Source: CAUZIB01 sp963578805
GTDB lineage: Bacteria > Acidobacteriota > Vicinamibacteria > Vicinamibacterales > UBA8438
Length of the DNA stretch: 64,000 nt
NCBI GenBank assembly: GCA_963578805.1
Contig: CAUZDY010000004.1
Span: 1 to 64,000, forward strand
Direction of reading: 5' to 3'
In this document: positions 34,822 to 43,728 of the stretch, piece by piece
Position numbering within the stretch: position 1 is the first letter of the stretch
How the letters are laid out: each line of letters begins with the position of its first letter
Made by a program: the position numbers and the translations under genes
The notes under the pieces: model-generated
The model's database searches: none
Told to the model about the DNA's origin: nothing
Seen by the model: the letters and a program-made list of their open reading frames with translations, nothing else

Positions 34822-36195
34822 TCAGGGCACCTGGTCTAGATACTCGATAAAAAGGGTTGCCAGACCGAGAAATGCGAAAAACCCAAAGACGTCGGTCAGC
34901 GTCGTAATGAACACTGATGACGCAAGTGCAGGGTCGATCCTCAGTGCCCGTAGAGCAATCGGAATCAACGTGGCTGCCACCGCCGCAACGAGCAAGTTAA
35001 TCACCATGGCGAGCGCCAGAATGCCGCCGAAATACGGATTCCCCATTACCCACCAGGCGAAAGCCGCCCCGGCAAGACCGAGAATCGTGCCGTTGCCAAC
35101 ACCAACCATCGCCTCTTTAACGAGCGCCTTCCGTGAGTTGCTCCAGTTGAGCTCACCAAGCGCGATCCCCCGGACAATCACGGTCAGCGTCTGTGTCGCA
35201 GCGTTCCCGCCCATGCTAGCCACGATCGTCATGAAGGCTGCCAGCGCAACGACCTGGTCAATCGTCGATTGAAACAGCCTCACGACGAGCGCCGCGAGAA
35301 TCGCAGTAATCAGATTGGCCGCCAGCCAGGGCAAGCGTTTCTGAAGCGACTCCCGTGCCGAAGTGAAGATGTGCTCATCGCCCGAGACGCCGGCCATTCG
35401 GTAGATATCCTCGGTCGCCTCGTCCTTGATGACATCGATGACGTCATCCACCGTGATTATCCCAACCAACTTGTTTTCATCGTCGACGACCGGGATCGCC
35501 AGCAAGTTGTACGAGGCCACCAGCTGGGCCACCTCTTCCTGGTCAATATTGACCTGGGCTGTCGTCAGGTCGGCCGTCATGATCCTCTTGAGTGGCGTCT
35601 CAGGCGACACTAGCAGGAGTCGTCTCAAAGAAATCACGCCAACGAGATGGCGGCGTTCATCGACGACGTACAGATAGAACACCATCTCCACGTCACTCGC
35701 CTGTTGCAGGGCCGCGATCGCCTCGCCTGCTGTCGAGTCTTCGGACAAGGCGAAGACCTCGGGGTTCATGATGCGCCCGGCCGTCTGGTCCCCGTACTCG
35801 AGGAGATGCTGAACCTCGTCCGAGTCCTTGCGCCGCATCACCTCCAAGACCGACGCCGAGAGCGTGTCGGGCAGGTCGTCGATTACGGCCGCTGCATCGT
35901 CAGATGGCACCTCTTGAAAAAACCGGGCCAGATCTTCGGCGCCATACTCGATCAGTAAAGGCACACGAACCTCTGGTTCGAGCTCGCTGATTGCTTCCAT
36001 AGCCAGTCGACTGTTCCGGTCGAGTAGGGTGTCGAATGCAGAACGACGTTCCCTCTCTGGAAGTTCGCTAAAGACTTCGGCGAGGTCAGCGGGGTGCTGT
36101 TTTTGAAGGAGATTTAGGAGGTTGGCAGTCGCACCAATCCGCTGCAGTCGCTTGACTGAATCGAAGACGACGTCGATGCGGCGATGTGGCGGCAT
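34822..36195 (-). CDS. mgtE: Magnesium transporter MgtE
   Basis: About 457 residues; ATG 36195 or TTG 36207. The N domain of superhelical repeats (LLQKQHPADLAEVFSELPE, LDRNSRLAMEAISELEPEV) is followed by a CBS pair (PEVFALSEDSTAGEAIAAL; YNLLAIPVVDDENKLVGIIT). Then a plug helix and a five-helix membrane domain carry RLPWLAANLITAILAALVV, MGGNAATQTLTVIVRGIALG and SSVFITTLTDVFGFFAFLGL with the conserved pore aspartate. MgtE is a Mg2+ channel gated by Mg2+ binding to the CBS/N domains. It sits within the era-recO stretch on the same strand. Confidence 0.95.
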   Translation of the reverse strand: MPPHRRIDVVFDSVKRLQRIGATANLLNLLQKQHPADLAEVFSELPERERRSAFDTLLDRNSRLAMEAISELEPEVRVPLLIEYGAEDLARFFQEVPSDDAAAVIDDLPDTLSASVLEVMRRKDSDEVQHLLEYGDQTAGRIMNPEVFALSEDSTAGEAIAALQQASDVEMVFYLYVVDERRHLVGVISLRRLLLVSPETPLKRIMTADLTTAQVNIDQEEVAQLVASYNLLAIPVVDDENKLVGIITVDDVIDVIKDEATEDIYRMAGVSGDEHIFTSARESLQKRLPWLAANLITAILAALVVRLFQSTIDQVVALAAFMTIVASMGGNAATQTLTVIVRGIALGELNWSNSRKALVKEAMVGVGNGTILGLAGAAFAWWVMGNPYFGGILALAMVINLLVAAVAATLIPIALRALRIDPALASSVFITTLTDVFGFFAFLGLATLFIEYLDQVP

Positions 36196-36333
36196 ACCGA
36201 CAACCAAGGGGATTGGCGGACCTCGGGAACGTCAAAGATGAAATATGGCGATCGTTGTCCCACAGTTTTCTTGGCCTAGAACATTGACATATTATCACAA
36301 GGAAATTGTGAGACACCCCCGGTCGGAGAGGCA

Positions 36334-37236
36334 TCAGGAGCGTTTCGTGATGCCCAGTTCGGAAAGAACACGCTCGTCATTACGCCAGCCGGCGCGAACC
36401 TTCACGTGCAAATCCAGGTAGACGCCGGTTCCGAAGAACGCCTCGAGCTCCTGCCTGGCCTCGGTGCCAATCTTCTTAATCAGGGTTCCGCCACGGCCGA
36501 TAACAATCCGCTTCTGCGTCCCACGCTCCACCAGGATTGAACAGTATATCCGGAGAATCTCGTCGTGACCCGGCTCGTCGAACCTGTCGACGACCACCGC
36601 GGTCGAAAAAGGAAGCTCGGCCCTCGTGTATTTCAGCACCTTCTCTCGTACGGTCTCGGCCGCCAGAACCCGCTCGGGCTGGTCGGTCAGATAGTCGTCT
36701 GGATACAAGGGTGCGCCCTCAGGTAACAGCTCCACGACCGCCTGCTCCAATTCCACCTGACCATCTCCCGTGAGCGCCGAAACCGGGACGATCGCGGCGA
36801 AGTCGCGCTGCTGACGGTACCAGTCGATCAGCGGCAAGAGCTGATTCTTCGCGATCAGATCAATTTTATTGAGAGCAAGAATCACCGGCGCCGTGGTCCG
36901 TTCGATCAGAGTCAGCAAGTAGCGATCGCCAGCACCGGTCTTAGTTGATGCGTCGAGGACGACGACCAGAACATCCACCTTTTTAAGCGTGTCAACCGCA
37001 AGGTCGACCATTCGCACATTCATCCGGTGTAACGGTCGGTGGATTCCAGGAGTATCCACAAAAACGATTTGACCCGCGATACCGCCTTCCAGATTCTTGA
37101 CGGCCAGGATTTGATTGCGCGTCGTCTGCGGCTTATCCGACACGATGGCAAGCTTGGTGCCGACGAGAAGATTCAGCAGGGTTGACTTGCCGGCGTTAGG
37201 CCGGCCAATGAGGGAAGCGAAGCCGCTCCGCATCAC
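36334..37236 (-). CDS. era: GTPase Era
   Basis: 300 residues. G1 IGRPNAGKSTLLN, G2 region SDKPQTTRNQILAV, G3 VFVDTPGIHRPLHRM, G4 ALNKIDL, G5 PVSALTGDG, then the C-terminal KH domain (TQKRIVIGRGGTLIKKIGTE) and VKVRAGWRNDERVLSELG. Era binds the 3' end of 16S rRNA in small subunit assembly. The start is GTG 37236 or ATG 37233, both overlapping the corC stop. This is the common ybeY-corC-era order. Confidence 0.97.
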   Translation of the reverse strand: MMRSGFASLIGRPNAGKSTLLNLLVGTKLAIVSDKPQTTRNQILAVKNLEGGIAGQIVFVDTPGIHRPLHRMNVRMVDLAVDTLKKVDVLVVVLDASTKTGAGDRYLLTLIERTTAPVILALNKIDLIAKNQLLPLIDWYRQQRDFAAIVPVSALTGDGQVELEQAVVELLPEGAPLYPDDYLTDQPERVLAAETVREKVLKYTRAELPFSTAVVVDRFDEPGHDEILRIYCSILVERGTQKRIVIGRGGTLIKKIGTEARQELEAFFGTGVYLDLHVKVRAGWRNDERVLSELGITKRS

Positions 37237-38477
37237 TTGCGAAGTCCGCTGACCACCGACCGGCGCATCCTCACTCGCTGCACGCGCCGGCGCTCGCCTT
37301 CTAAAATCTCCACCTGTAAATCATCGACGTGCAGCTGCTCGCCTACTCGCGGCACCCGGCCCAACCGCGCGAGGAGGTATCCACCGACGGTCTCGAATCC
37401 CTGCCGTTCAATGTCAATCTGCAACCGCTCGGCGGCATCGTCGACAGCAACGGTCCCGGCGAACACGAAACACCCCTCTCCCTCGTAGACAATGGGCTCT
37501 GACTCTACGTCGTACTCGTCGCGGATTTCACCAACGATCTCCTCAAGCAGGTCTTCGATCGTCACGAGTCCAGCCGTGCCCCCGTACTCATCATGAACGA
37601 TCGCACTCTGGACCTGCTGGCACTGGAACTCTTTGAGTAACTCGGCGACGCGCTTCGTCTCAGGCACCAGGTATGCCGGGCGTCGCAGCTGATCGATTAC
37701 CTGATCGTCAGGAGCTGTACCGCTCAGCGCAACCAGGTCCTTGACGAACACCACGCCCACAATCTCGTCAAGATTGTCTTTGTACACTGGAATCCGTGAA
37801 TACTGCTGCTCGACGAACAACGCGCGCAGGTTCCCTAGTGTCGCGGTCGACTTGATCGCCACAACATCGGGTCGGGGCGTCATTACCTCACGCACCAGCG
37901 TGTCGCTGAACTCGACAACCGACTTCAAGAGTCTCCGTTCTTCATGCTCGTCGGCGACCAAGCGCTGCTCGGCTCCATCGCCATCGGTGCCAGTCATGCT
38001 TCTGCCAAGGGATCCGTCGTCGACGCGGTCACGTCTGACGCCGTCCAGGAGTCCTATCAAGGGACCAGTCGCCGGACTGATCCCTCGCGCGATTGCGTTG
38101 AAGGAAGGTAGCAAAAACTCGAGCAGTCGCTCGGGTTCGCGGCGAACCACGAGTAAAGGGATGACGTGTCCGCACACCACGACGAACGCAATCACCCCTC
38201 CGAAGACGAGACCGATCATCGCCGGACTCTGCGGATTTGTTTCCGCCATCACGAGCATCGTTACTACCACGATCGTCAGAGCCTGAAGCAGTCTGGCCGG
38301 AACGAACAGGCGGACAGGGTCTTCGAGGTAGTGTCCCAGGCCATCGGGACGACCGTGACGCTCTCCTCGCTCGGCGTTGAGACGAAGAGGTAAACGCATC
38401 AGCGCACTAAAGGCGGCCTGAACGGCTCCCACATACGCGGTCAGACAACCCAGCAGGAACAGGATTAACGGCGTCAT
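37233..38477 (-). CDS. CNNM/CorC family protein (DUF21-CBS-CorC_HlyC)
   Basis: 414 residues from ATG 38477, overlapping the ybeY stop (ATGA). A DUF21 membrane part with three or four helices (PLILFLLGCLTAYVGAVQAA, ALTIVVVTMLVMAE, IGLVFGGVIAFVVVCGHVIP), two CBS motifs (VMTPRPDVVAIKSTATLGNL; PAYLVPETKRVAELLKEFQ with HDEYGGTAGLVTIEDLLEEI), and the C-terminal CorC_HlyC domain (GCFVFAGTVAVDDAAERL, TVGGYLLARLGRVPRVGEQL). The family is implicated in Mg2+/Na+ transport; the name hemolysin C is historical. Confidence 0.94.
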   Translation of the reverse strand: MTPLILFLLGCLTAYVGAVQAAFSALMRLPLRLNAERGERHGRPDGLGHYLEDPVRLFVPARLLQALTIVVVTMLVMAETNPQSPAMIGLVFGGVIAFVVVCGHVIPLLVVRREPERLLEFLLPSFNAIARGISPATGPLIGLLDGVRRDRVDDGSLGRSMTGTDGDGAEQRLVADEHEERRLLKSVVEFSDTLVREVMTPRPDVVAIKSTATLGNLRALFVEQQYSRIPVYKDNLDEIVGVVFVKDLVALSGTAPDDQVIDQLRRPAYLVPETKRVAELLKEFQCQQVQSAIVHDEYGGTAGLVTIEDLLEEIVGEIRDEYDVESEPIVYEGEGCFVFAGTVAVDDAAERLQIDIERQGFETVGGYLLARLGRVPRVGEQLHVDDLQVEILEGERRRVQRVRMRRSVVSGLRK

Positions 38478-38923
38478 GCCGGTTCCTTGATCCCCCCCCG
38501 ACGCAGCAGACAACGCTCGAGTCGTTCCATCTGGCCACTGTCTCGCTCGTGGTCGTATCCGAGGAGGTGGAGCAACCCGTGAAGGGCGAGCCGACGCCTC
38601 TCGGTTTCCACCGGAACACCAATTGCACGAGCCTGGCGCTTGGCGACACCCGTCGCGATGACCACATCACCAAGAAAGTGGCAATGGCGAGGCACGCCAG
38701 GCTGAAGTGAGTCGGCTTGAAACGACAGGACATCCGTAGGTCGGTCGCGCCCGAGATACTGCTTGTTAAGTGCTCGCATCTTCGTGTCGCACACGAACGC
38801 GACGGTCAGTTCTCCGGAGACGGTTACTGGCGCGACACGCGCCAGCCAACGCGTCAGGCCACGAGCCGCCACGAACCGCCCCCGCCCATCGGTCGCAGTA
38901 ATCCGAAGTTTTGGCTTCACCAT
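38474..38923 (-). CDS. ybeY: Endoribonuclease YbeY (rRNA maturation)
   Basis: 149 residues from ATG 38923, chosen because GAGGAG lies six bases upstream; the ATG 16 codons earlier has its SD abutting. Family marks are LTVAFVCDTKMRALNKQYLG, RPTDVLSF, LGDVVIA and the zinc site HGLLHLLGYDHERDSGQM. YbeY is needed for 16S rRNA 3' processing and ribosome quality control. It follows phoH (ybeZ), as in most bacteria, and overlaps corC. Confidence 0.96.
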   Translation of the reverse strand: MVKPKLRITATDGRGRFVAARGLTRWLARVAPVTVSGELTVAFVCDTKMRALNKQYLGRDRPTDVLSFQADSLQPGVPRHCHFLGDVVIATGVAKRQARAIGVPVETERRRLALHGLLHLLGYDHERDSGQMERLERCLLRRGGIKEPA

Positions 38924-39008
38924 CGCCGGCTCCTCGTGACCGGCCCGCACACCGTCGATACACACGGACATCTCCGGAGACTCGCAACAGGTTTAGGGTC
39001 GTCTGTAG

Positions 39009-40076
39009 TCATGTCGCGCTGGACGTGCTGTTGTCATCGCGGTCAGGAATTGAACCGCTGGGCGGCGACTCCGACAGCGCTTCGTAAGCTCTGACGATGG
39101 CCTGCACGAGCGGATGCCTCACAACATCGCGCTCGTTAAAGCGCACAAGGGACACGCCTTCGATCGCGGATACGACCCCCATCGCTTCGATAAGTCCTGA
39201 CATCCGCCCTCTTGGTAGATCAACTTGCGTGATGTCACCCGTTACCACTGCCTTTGAACCGAACCCGAGTCGAGTCAAGAACATTTTCATTTGCTCAGTC
39301 GTGGTGTTTTGGGCCTCGTCAAGGATTACGAACGCGTCGTTCAACGTTCGGCCGCGCATAAACGCGATCGGTGCGATCTCGATCACACCGCGGTCCAGTA
39401 ATCGGTTCACTCGATCGCTTTCGAGAATGTCGTAGAGCGCGTCATAGAGAGGCCGAAGGTACGGATTGACCTTCTCCTGAAGGTCCCCGGGGAGAAATCA
39501 CAGCTTCTCGCCGGCCTCGACGGCCGGACGGGCCAGGATGATTCGGTTGACACGCTTGGACGTCAAGAACGACACCGCTTCGGCCATTGCCAAATACGTC
39601 TTGCCCGTCCCGGCTGGTCCGACTCCGAACACGATGTCATCGCGCTCGATCGCATCAAGATAGCGTCGCTGGTTGACGCTCTTCGGCTTCACGCGACGTG
39701 TCCTGGACGCGTGCATCACACCACTATCAAAAAAATCACGCAGGTCGACTGCGGGATCCTGGTCGACCAACTGGGCAGCCTGACGAACGTCGTCCTTGGA
39801 TAGGTGATACCCCTCGCGAAGCACCTCAGCTACCCGACTCACAACCTGCTCAACTTTCGCCACGTCTTGCGCGCCGCCATTCACCAGCAGCTCATGTCCG
39901 TCGGTTCGGATCTGGACGCCGAATAACTGTTCGAGATGCTTGAGATTCTCATCGAAAGAACCGAAAAGGGCTTCGATCCCTTTATCAGGGACGGGGATTC
40001 TCGAGAAGGAGGGCGTGGTGATGAGAGTGTCTCCGGCTATTCGCGATTGTAACCACGACCGTGTGGTGACGGTCAA
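39009..40076 (-). pseudogene. PhoH/YbeZ-like ATPase interrupted by an in-frame TGA
   Basis: A single frame of 356 codons encodes a full PhoH-like protein except for TGA at 39500-39498. Before it: GIEALFGSFDENLKHLEQLF, Walker A GVGPAGTGKTYLAMAEAV, ILARPAVEAGEKL. After it: FLPGDLQEKVNPYLRPLYDA, RGVIEIAPIAFMRGRTLNDA, Walker B FVILDEAQNTTTEQ, VVTGDITQVDLPRG. All homologues have Gly here (EKLGFLPGD), so GGA has become TGA. The two ATPase motifs lie on either side, so truncated products would be inactive. The start is probably TTG 40076, overlapping the aspS stop (TTGA). It may be a true nonsense mutation, a sequencing error or, less likely, readthrough. YbeZ works with YbeY in rRNA processing. Confidence 0.8.
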
Positions 40077-41848
40077 GTCGTAGGGTCAAGGTGGAGTTCT
40101 TTGAGTTGCCGTAAATCGACCTCCGAAGGCGCGCCTGTCATCAGATCCAGAGCGTTGGCCGTCTTTGGAAAGGCGATCACGTCGCGAATCGACGACTCAC
40201 CAGCCAGGAGCGCCACGATCCGATCGAGCCCCAGAGCAATACCGCCGTGGGGAGGCGTCCCGTGCCGCAGAGCATCGAGGAAGAAGCCGAACCGCTCAGC
40301 CGCCTCCTCATCGCTGATCTTGAGCAACCTAAAAATCCGCTGTTGCAGCCGCTGATCGTGAATCCGGATGCTGCCGCCACCGATCTCGGTCCCGTTCAGT
40401 ACCAGGTCGTAGGCCCGCGCTCGCACGTCGCCAGGATTCGTCTCCAGTCGATCGAGATCCTCGGTGCGTGGTGACGTGAATGGGTGATGCATCGACATAT
40501 ATCGCTGTTCGGCGTCGCTCCACTCCATCAACGGGAAATCGACGACCCACAAGAACTCAAACCGTGACTCGTCGAGGAGATGCTCGCGTTCGGCGATTAC
40601 GAGACGTAGTCGACCAAGGACACCAGAAGCTGTCCCGCTCGACCCCGCCGACAGCAGCGTCAGGTCGTCGGCCTCGGCCTTGACCGAGTTGAGGGTCCGG
40701 GTGAGTGTCTCGACGCCCGCCGCCTTCAAAATCGAACTCTGCACAACCCCGTCCGGAGAACGCCGAATCCACACCAAACCCTTAGCACCGTGTGCGATCG
40801 CCTCGTCGACGAGCTGGTCGATCTTGTGCCGCGCATACCGACGACCCACACCCGGTACAACGAGGGCTCGCACCACGCCGCCGTCTGCGATGACATCGCG
40901 AAACACCTTGAAGGACGACTCGGCAAACACCTGCGAAACGTCCTGAATCTCAAGCTCACAGCGCAGGTCTGGCTTGTCTGTCCCGTAACGGGCAATCGCC
41001 TCATCGAACCGCATCCGCGGAAAAGGGTATGAAATGTCCCGTGTCGCCGTTTGGCAGACGGAGCGCATCAGCTCTTCCACTACGCCAAAGATGAGATGCG
41101 GTGTCGCGAATGACATCTCGATGTCGATCTGTGTAAACTCCGGTTGTCGATCGGCGCGTAGATCTTCGTCGCGAAAGCACCGGACGATTTGAAAATACCG
41201 ATCCATGCCGGCGATCATCAGGATTTGTTTGAAAATCTGGGGTGACTGTGGAAGCGCGTAAAATTGGCCGACGTGAACACGGCTCGGCACAAGGTAGTCC
41301 CGGGCACCCTCCGGTGTCGACTTGGCCAGCATCGGCGTCTCGATTTCCCAGAATCCGTGGCTGTCAAGACAGTGCCGCGTCGCCATCATGACGCGGTGAC
41401 GAAGACCGATATTGTCCCGCATCCGCTGTCGCCGAAGGTCGAGGTATCGATACCGCAGCCGTACCTCCTCCGATACCGACGTCTCCTCGTCAATCTGGAA
41501 GGGCGGCGTGATCGCCTGATTCAACACCGTGATCGCGCGTGCCGCGACCTCGACCTCTCCTGTGACGAGCTTGATATTGAGCGTGTCCTCCGAGCGTCGC
41601 TCGATCGGACCCTCCACACATACAACAAACTCCGGACGTAACTGCTTCGCTAGGTCGAGTAAGGCCTCATCATCACGAGCGACAACCTGCGTGATGCCAT
41701 GGCGATCTCGAATGTCGAGAAAAATCAGTGACCCAAGGTCACGAACCTTGTGAACCCAACCCATCAGCCTGACGTCGATACCAACGTCTCTGGGGCGGAG
41801 TTCTCCACACGTGTGAGTTCGAGTAAGATGCTCTCTTTGGTCTGACAC
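40073..41848 (-). CDS. aspS: Aspartyl-tRNA synthetase
   Basis: 591 residues, bacterial type. OB-fold anticodon domain (VRLMGWVHKVRDLGSLIFLD), class II motif 2 (FQIVRCFRDEDLRADRQPEF), QIDIEMSF, the bacterial GAD insertion (VVRALVVPGVGRRYARHKID), and motif 3 (GIALGLDRIVALLAGESSIR) with AFPKTANALDLMTGAPS. The His in GWVHKVRD matches the residue seen in non-discriminating AspRS, which also charges tRNA-Asn, but gatCAB is not in the window. It lies between hisS and phoH. Confidence 0.97.
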   Translation of the reverse strand: MSDQREHLTRTHTCGELRPRDVGIDVRLMGWVHKVRDLGSLIFLDIRDRHGITQVVARDDEALLDLAKQLRPEFVVCVEGPIERRSEDTLNIKLVTGEVEVAARAITVLNQAITPPFQIDEETSVSEEVRLRYRYLDLRRQRMRDNIGLRHRVMMATRHCLDSHGFWEIETPMLAKSTPEGARDYLVPSRVHVGQFYALPQSPQIFKQILMIAGMDRYFQIVRCFRDEDLRADRQPEFTQIDIEMSFATPHLIFGVVEELMRSVCQTATRDISYPFPRMRFDEAIARYGTDKPDLRCELEIQDVSQVFAESSFKVFRDVIADGGVVRALVVPGVGRRYARHKIDQLVDEAIAHGAKGLVWIRRSPDGVVQSSILKAAGVETLTRTLNSVKAEADDLTLLSAGSSGTASGVLGRLRLVIAEREHLLDESRFEFLWVVDFPLMEWSDAEQRYMSMHHPFTSPRTEDLDRLETNPGDVRARAYDLVLNGTEIGGGSIRIHDQRLQQRIFRLLKISDEEAAERFGFFLDALRHGTPPHGGIALGLDRIVALLAGESSIRDVIAFPKTANALDLMTGAPSEVDLRQLKELHLDPTT

Positions 41849-41931
41849 GTCTTGGCTTATCCTTGCGATCGTGGTCCTAGTGTTCGGCGTATCGTGAGCG
41901 TCGCAAGAGTACCAGCGCCGTAGCGACTTCC

Positions 41932-43194
41932 TTAGCTATCGATCGGTTCGCCAGGTGAACACAACCGTTCCGCAATGGCGTCCATAGAGACGGTCGACTG
42001 CTCCCCTGTCGCCATATTCTTCACGGTTACCTCGTTGCGCTCGATCTCGTCGTCACCGACGATCAGGACATGCGCCACGTGCGCGCGGTCAGCGCGCTTC
42101 ATTTGAGACCGCAGCGACCGAGCCTCGTAGTCAATGAGCACACTCAGTCCAGCATGACGGAGATCTCGCGCCAGCACGTGGGTCGGTATACGAGCCTCAT
42201 CACCGACGGCCACCACGAACGCGTCAACCGAGTTGGTCTCAGCTTCCCCTGCCGGCATCGCCAGCACTAGTCGCTCTAGTCCGGCCGCAAACCCGATGCC
42301 TGCGCGGTCCGGACCCCCCAGTTCCTTGACCAAGTTGTCATACCGACCGCCGCCGAGCACGGCGCTCTGAGCACCGATTCCTTGACTCAGTATCTCGAAT
42401 GTGGTCCGCGTGTAGTAGTCGAGGCCGCGGACCAGTCGGTGAGACACGCGATAGTCCAACCGGTAGGCCTGGAGCATTCCCGTGACCGCCTCAAAATGTT
42501 CGCGACAATCGGTACAAAGATAGTCTTCCGAGTGCGGCAGCGTATCGATGGTCGACTGGTCGGCCGGCACCTTGCAATCAAAAATCCGTAGCGGATTGGT
42601 CTGAGCCCGCCGCTGACAGTCGGCACACAACTCGTGGATACGGTCGCCGAGCGCTTCGAGGAGCGCTCGACTGAACGCCGGGCGGCACTCGGGACACCCA
42701 ACGGAATTAATAAGAAGCTTCGCGTCCCTGATACCCAGCGCCCTCACGAACGCCACCGCCATTTCGACGATTTCGGCGTCCAACGACGGGGTCGCAACGC
42801 CGAACGCCTCGACGTCAAGCTGGTGAAACTGTCGGTAGCGCCCCTTCTGGGGACGCTCATACCGAAACATCGGCCCAAGGCTATAGAGCTTTGCCGTTGC
42901 CATCGACTGCTCCAGCGAATGCTGGACAAACGCTCGCACCATGCTGGGCGTAGCTTCGGGACGCATCGTGACCCGCTCACCCCCTTTATCCGTGAAGGTA
43001 TACATCTCCTTCCGGACGATGTCGGTCGATTCACCGGTGCCCTTGGCAAAGAGCTCCTCTCGCTCCAAGACCGGCGTACGAATTTCCTGGTAGCCGTACT
43101 GGCGACAAACCTCCCGGGCGATATCCTCAAGCCGCTGCCATCGCTCGACTTCGCCTGGGATGATGTCACGCGTGCCTCGAACGCTCGGAATCAT
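41932..43194 (-). CDS. hisS: Histidyl-tRNA synthetase
   Basis: 420 residues. Class II motifs are SVRGTRDIIPGEVERWQRLE, YQEIRTPVLEREELFAKGTG, VTMRPEATPSMVRAFVQHSL, motif 2 LGPMFRYERPQKGRYRQFHQ, LVRGLDYYTRTTFEILSQGI, motif 3 GIGFAAGLERLVLAMP, and a C-terminal anticodon-binding HGTP domain (LSVLIDYEARSLRSQMKRAD). Its ATG overlaps the stop of the carbonic anhydrase-like gene (ATGA). Confidence 0.97.
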   Translation of the reverse strand: MIPSVRGTRDIIPGEVERWQRLEDIAREVCRQYGYQEIRTPVLEREELFAKGTGESTDIVRKEMYTFTDKGGERVTMRPEATPSMVRAFVQHSLEQSMATAKLYSLGPMFRYERPQKGRYRQFHQLDVEAFGVATPSLDAEIVEMAVAFVRALGIRDAKLLINSVGCPECRPAFSRALLEALGDRIHELCADCQRRAQTNPLRIFDCKVPADQSTIDTLPHSEDYLCTDCREHFEAVTGMLQAYRLDYRVSHRLVRGLDYYTRTTFEILSQGIGAQSAVLGGGRYDNLVKELGGPDRAGIGFAAGLERLVLAMPAGEAETNSVDAFVVAVGDEARIPTHVLARDLRHAGLSVLIDYEARSLRSQMKRADRAHVAHVLIVGDDEIERNEVTVKNMATGEQSTVSMDAIAERLCSPGEPIDS

Positions 43195-43685
43195 GATGTG
43201 AGGTAATCGTTCTTATAGTCGACGTAGTGGCCCGCATACCGCCCAATCGAGGCAACCCTGTCGTCGGTCAGTAAGCGACGGACCCGAACTGGACTCCCCA
43301 TGACCAGAGACCGAAGCGGTATGACCGCCCCCTCGACGATCAGGGTGCCGGCCGCCACAATAAAGTCGGCGCCAATCTGTGTCCCATTTAGCACAATCGC
43401 ACCTATACTAACGAGGCGCCGGTCCGCGACAGCGCAGCCGTGGAGCACCGCCGCATGCCCCACTGTCACGTCGTCGCCGAGCGTCGTGGGGTAGGTGTCA
43501 CCCATGACATGCACGACACACCCGTCTTGGATGTTCGCGCGTCGTCCGACGCGGATCGTGTTGACATCGCCCCACAAGACTGCGTTCATCCAGACACTCC
43601 TGTCGTCGCCGATGACCTGAGCACTCTCGTTAACAAACGCGGTCCGTGCGACACGTGGATGAACGGACCGATACGGCCGAAGCAC
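43191..43685 (-). CDS. Gamma-class carbonic anhydrase-like protein
   Basis: 164 residues of left-handed beta-helix hexapeptide repeats (IGDDRSVWMNAVLWGDVNTI, VGRRANIQDGCVVHVMGD, VTVGHAAVLHGCAV, IGAIVLNGTQIGADFIVAAG). The zinc-ligand histidines are present (CVVHVMG, TVGHAAVLHG). The family includes YrdA/PaaY/CaiE-like proteins, and carbonic anhydrase activity is shown for some members only. It is the first gene of the long co-directional unit, translationally coupled to hisS, and divergent from moaA with 43 bases between starts, so the promoters must overlap. Confidence 0.93.
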   Translation of the reverse strand: MLRPYRSVHPRVARTAFVNESAQVIGDDRSVWMNAVLWGDVNTIRVGRRANIQDGCVVHVMGDTYPTTLGDDVTVGHAAVLHGCAVADRRLVSIGAIVLNGTQIGADFIVAAGTLIVEGAVIPLRSLVMGSPVRVRRLLTDDRVASIGRYAGHYVDYKNDYLTS

Positions 43686-43728
43686 TGGGGAGATTATACC
43701 CGTGGGGATCGGTCATAATCGTTTGATA

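Noticed and set aside
39498..39500. TGA in phoH as a second selenocysteine or a UGA-Gly code
   Set aside because: Homologues have Gly, not Cys, at this site. The downstream pairing has a poor loop. UGA is a normal stop at many genes in the window (for example glyQ, recO, ybeY), so the code is standard.
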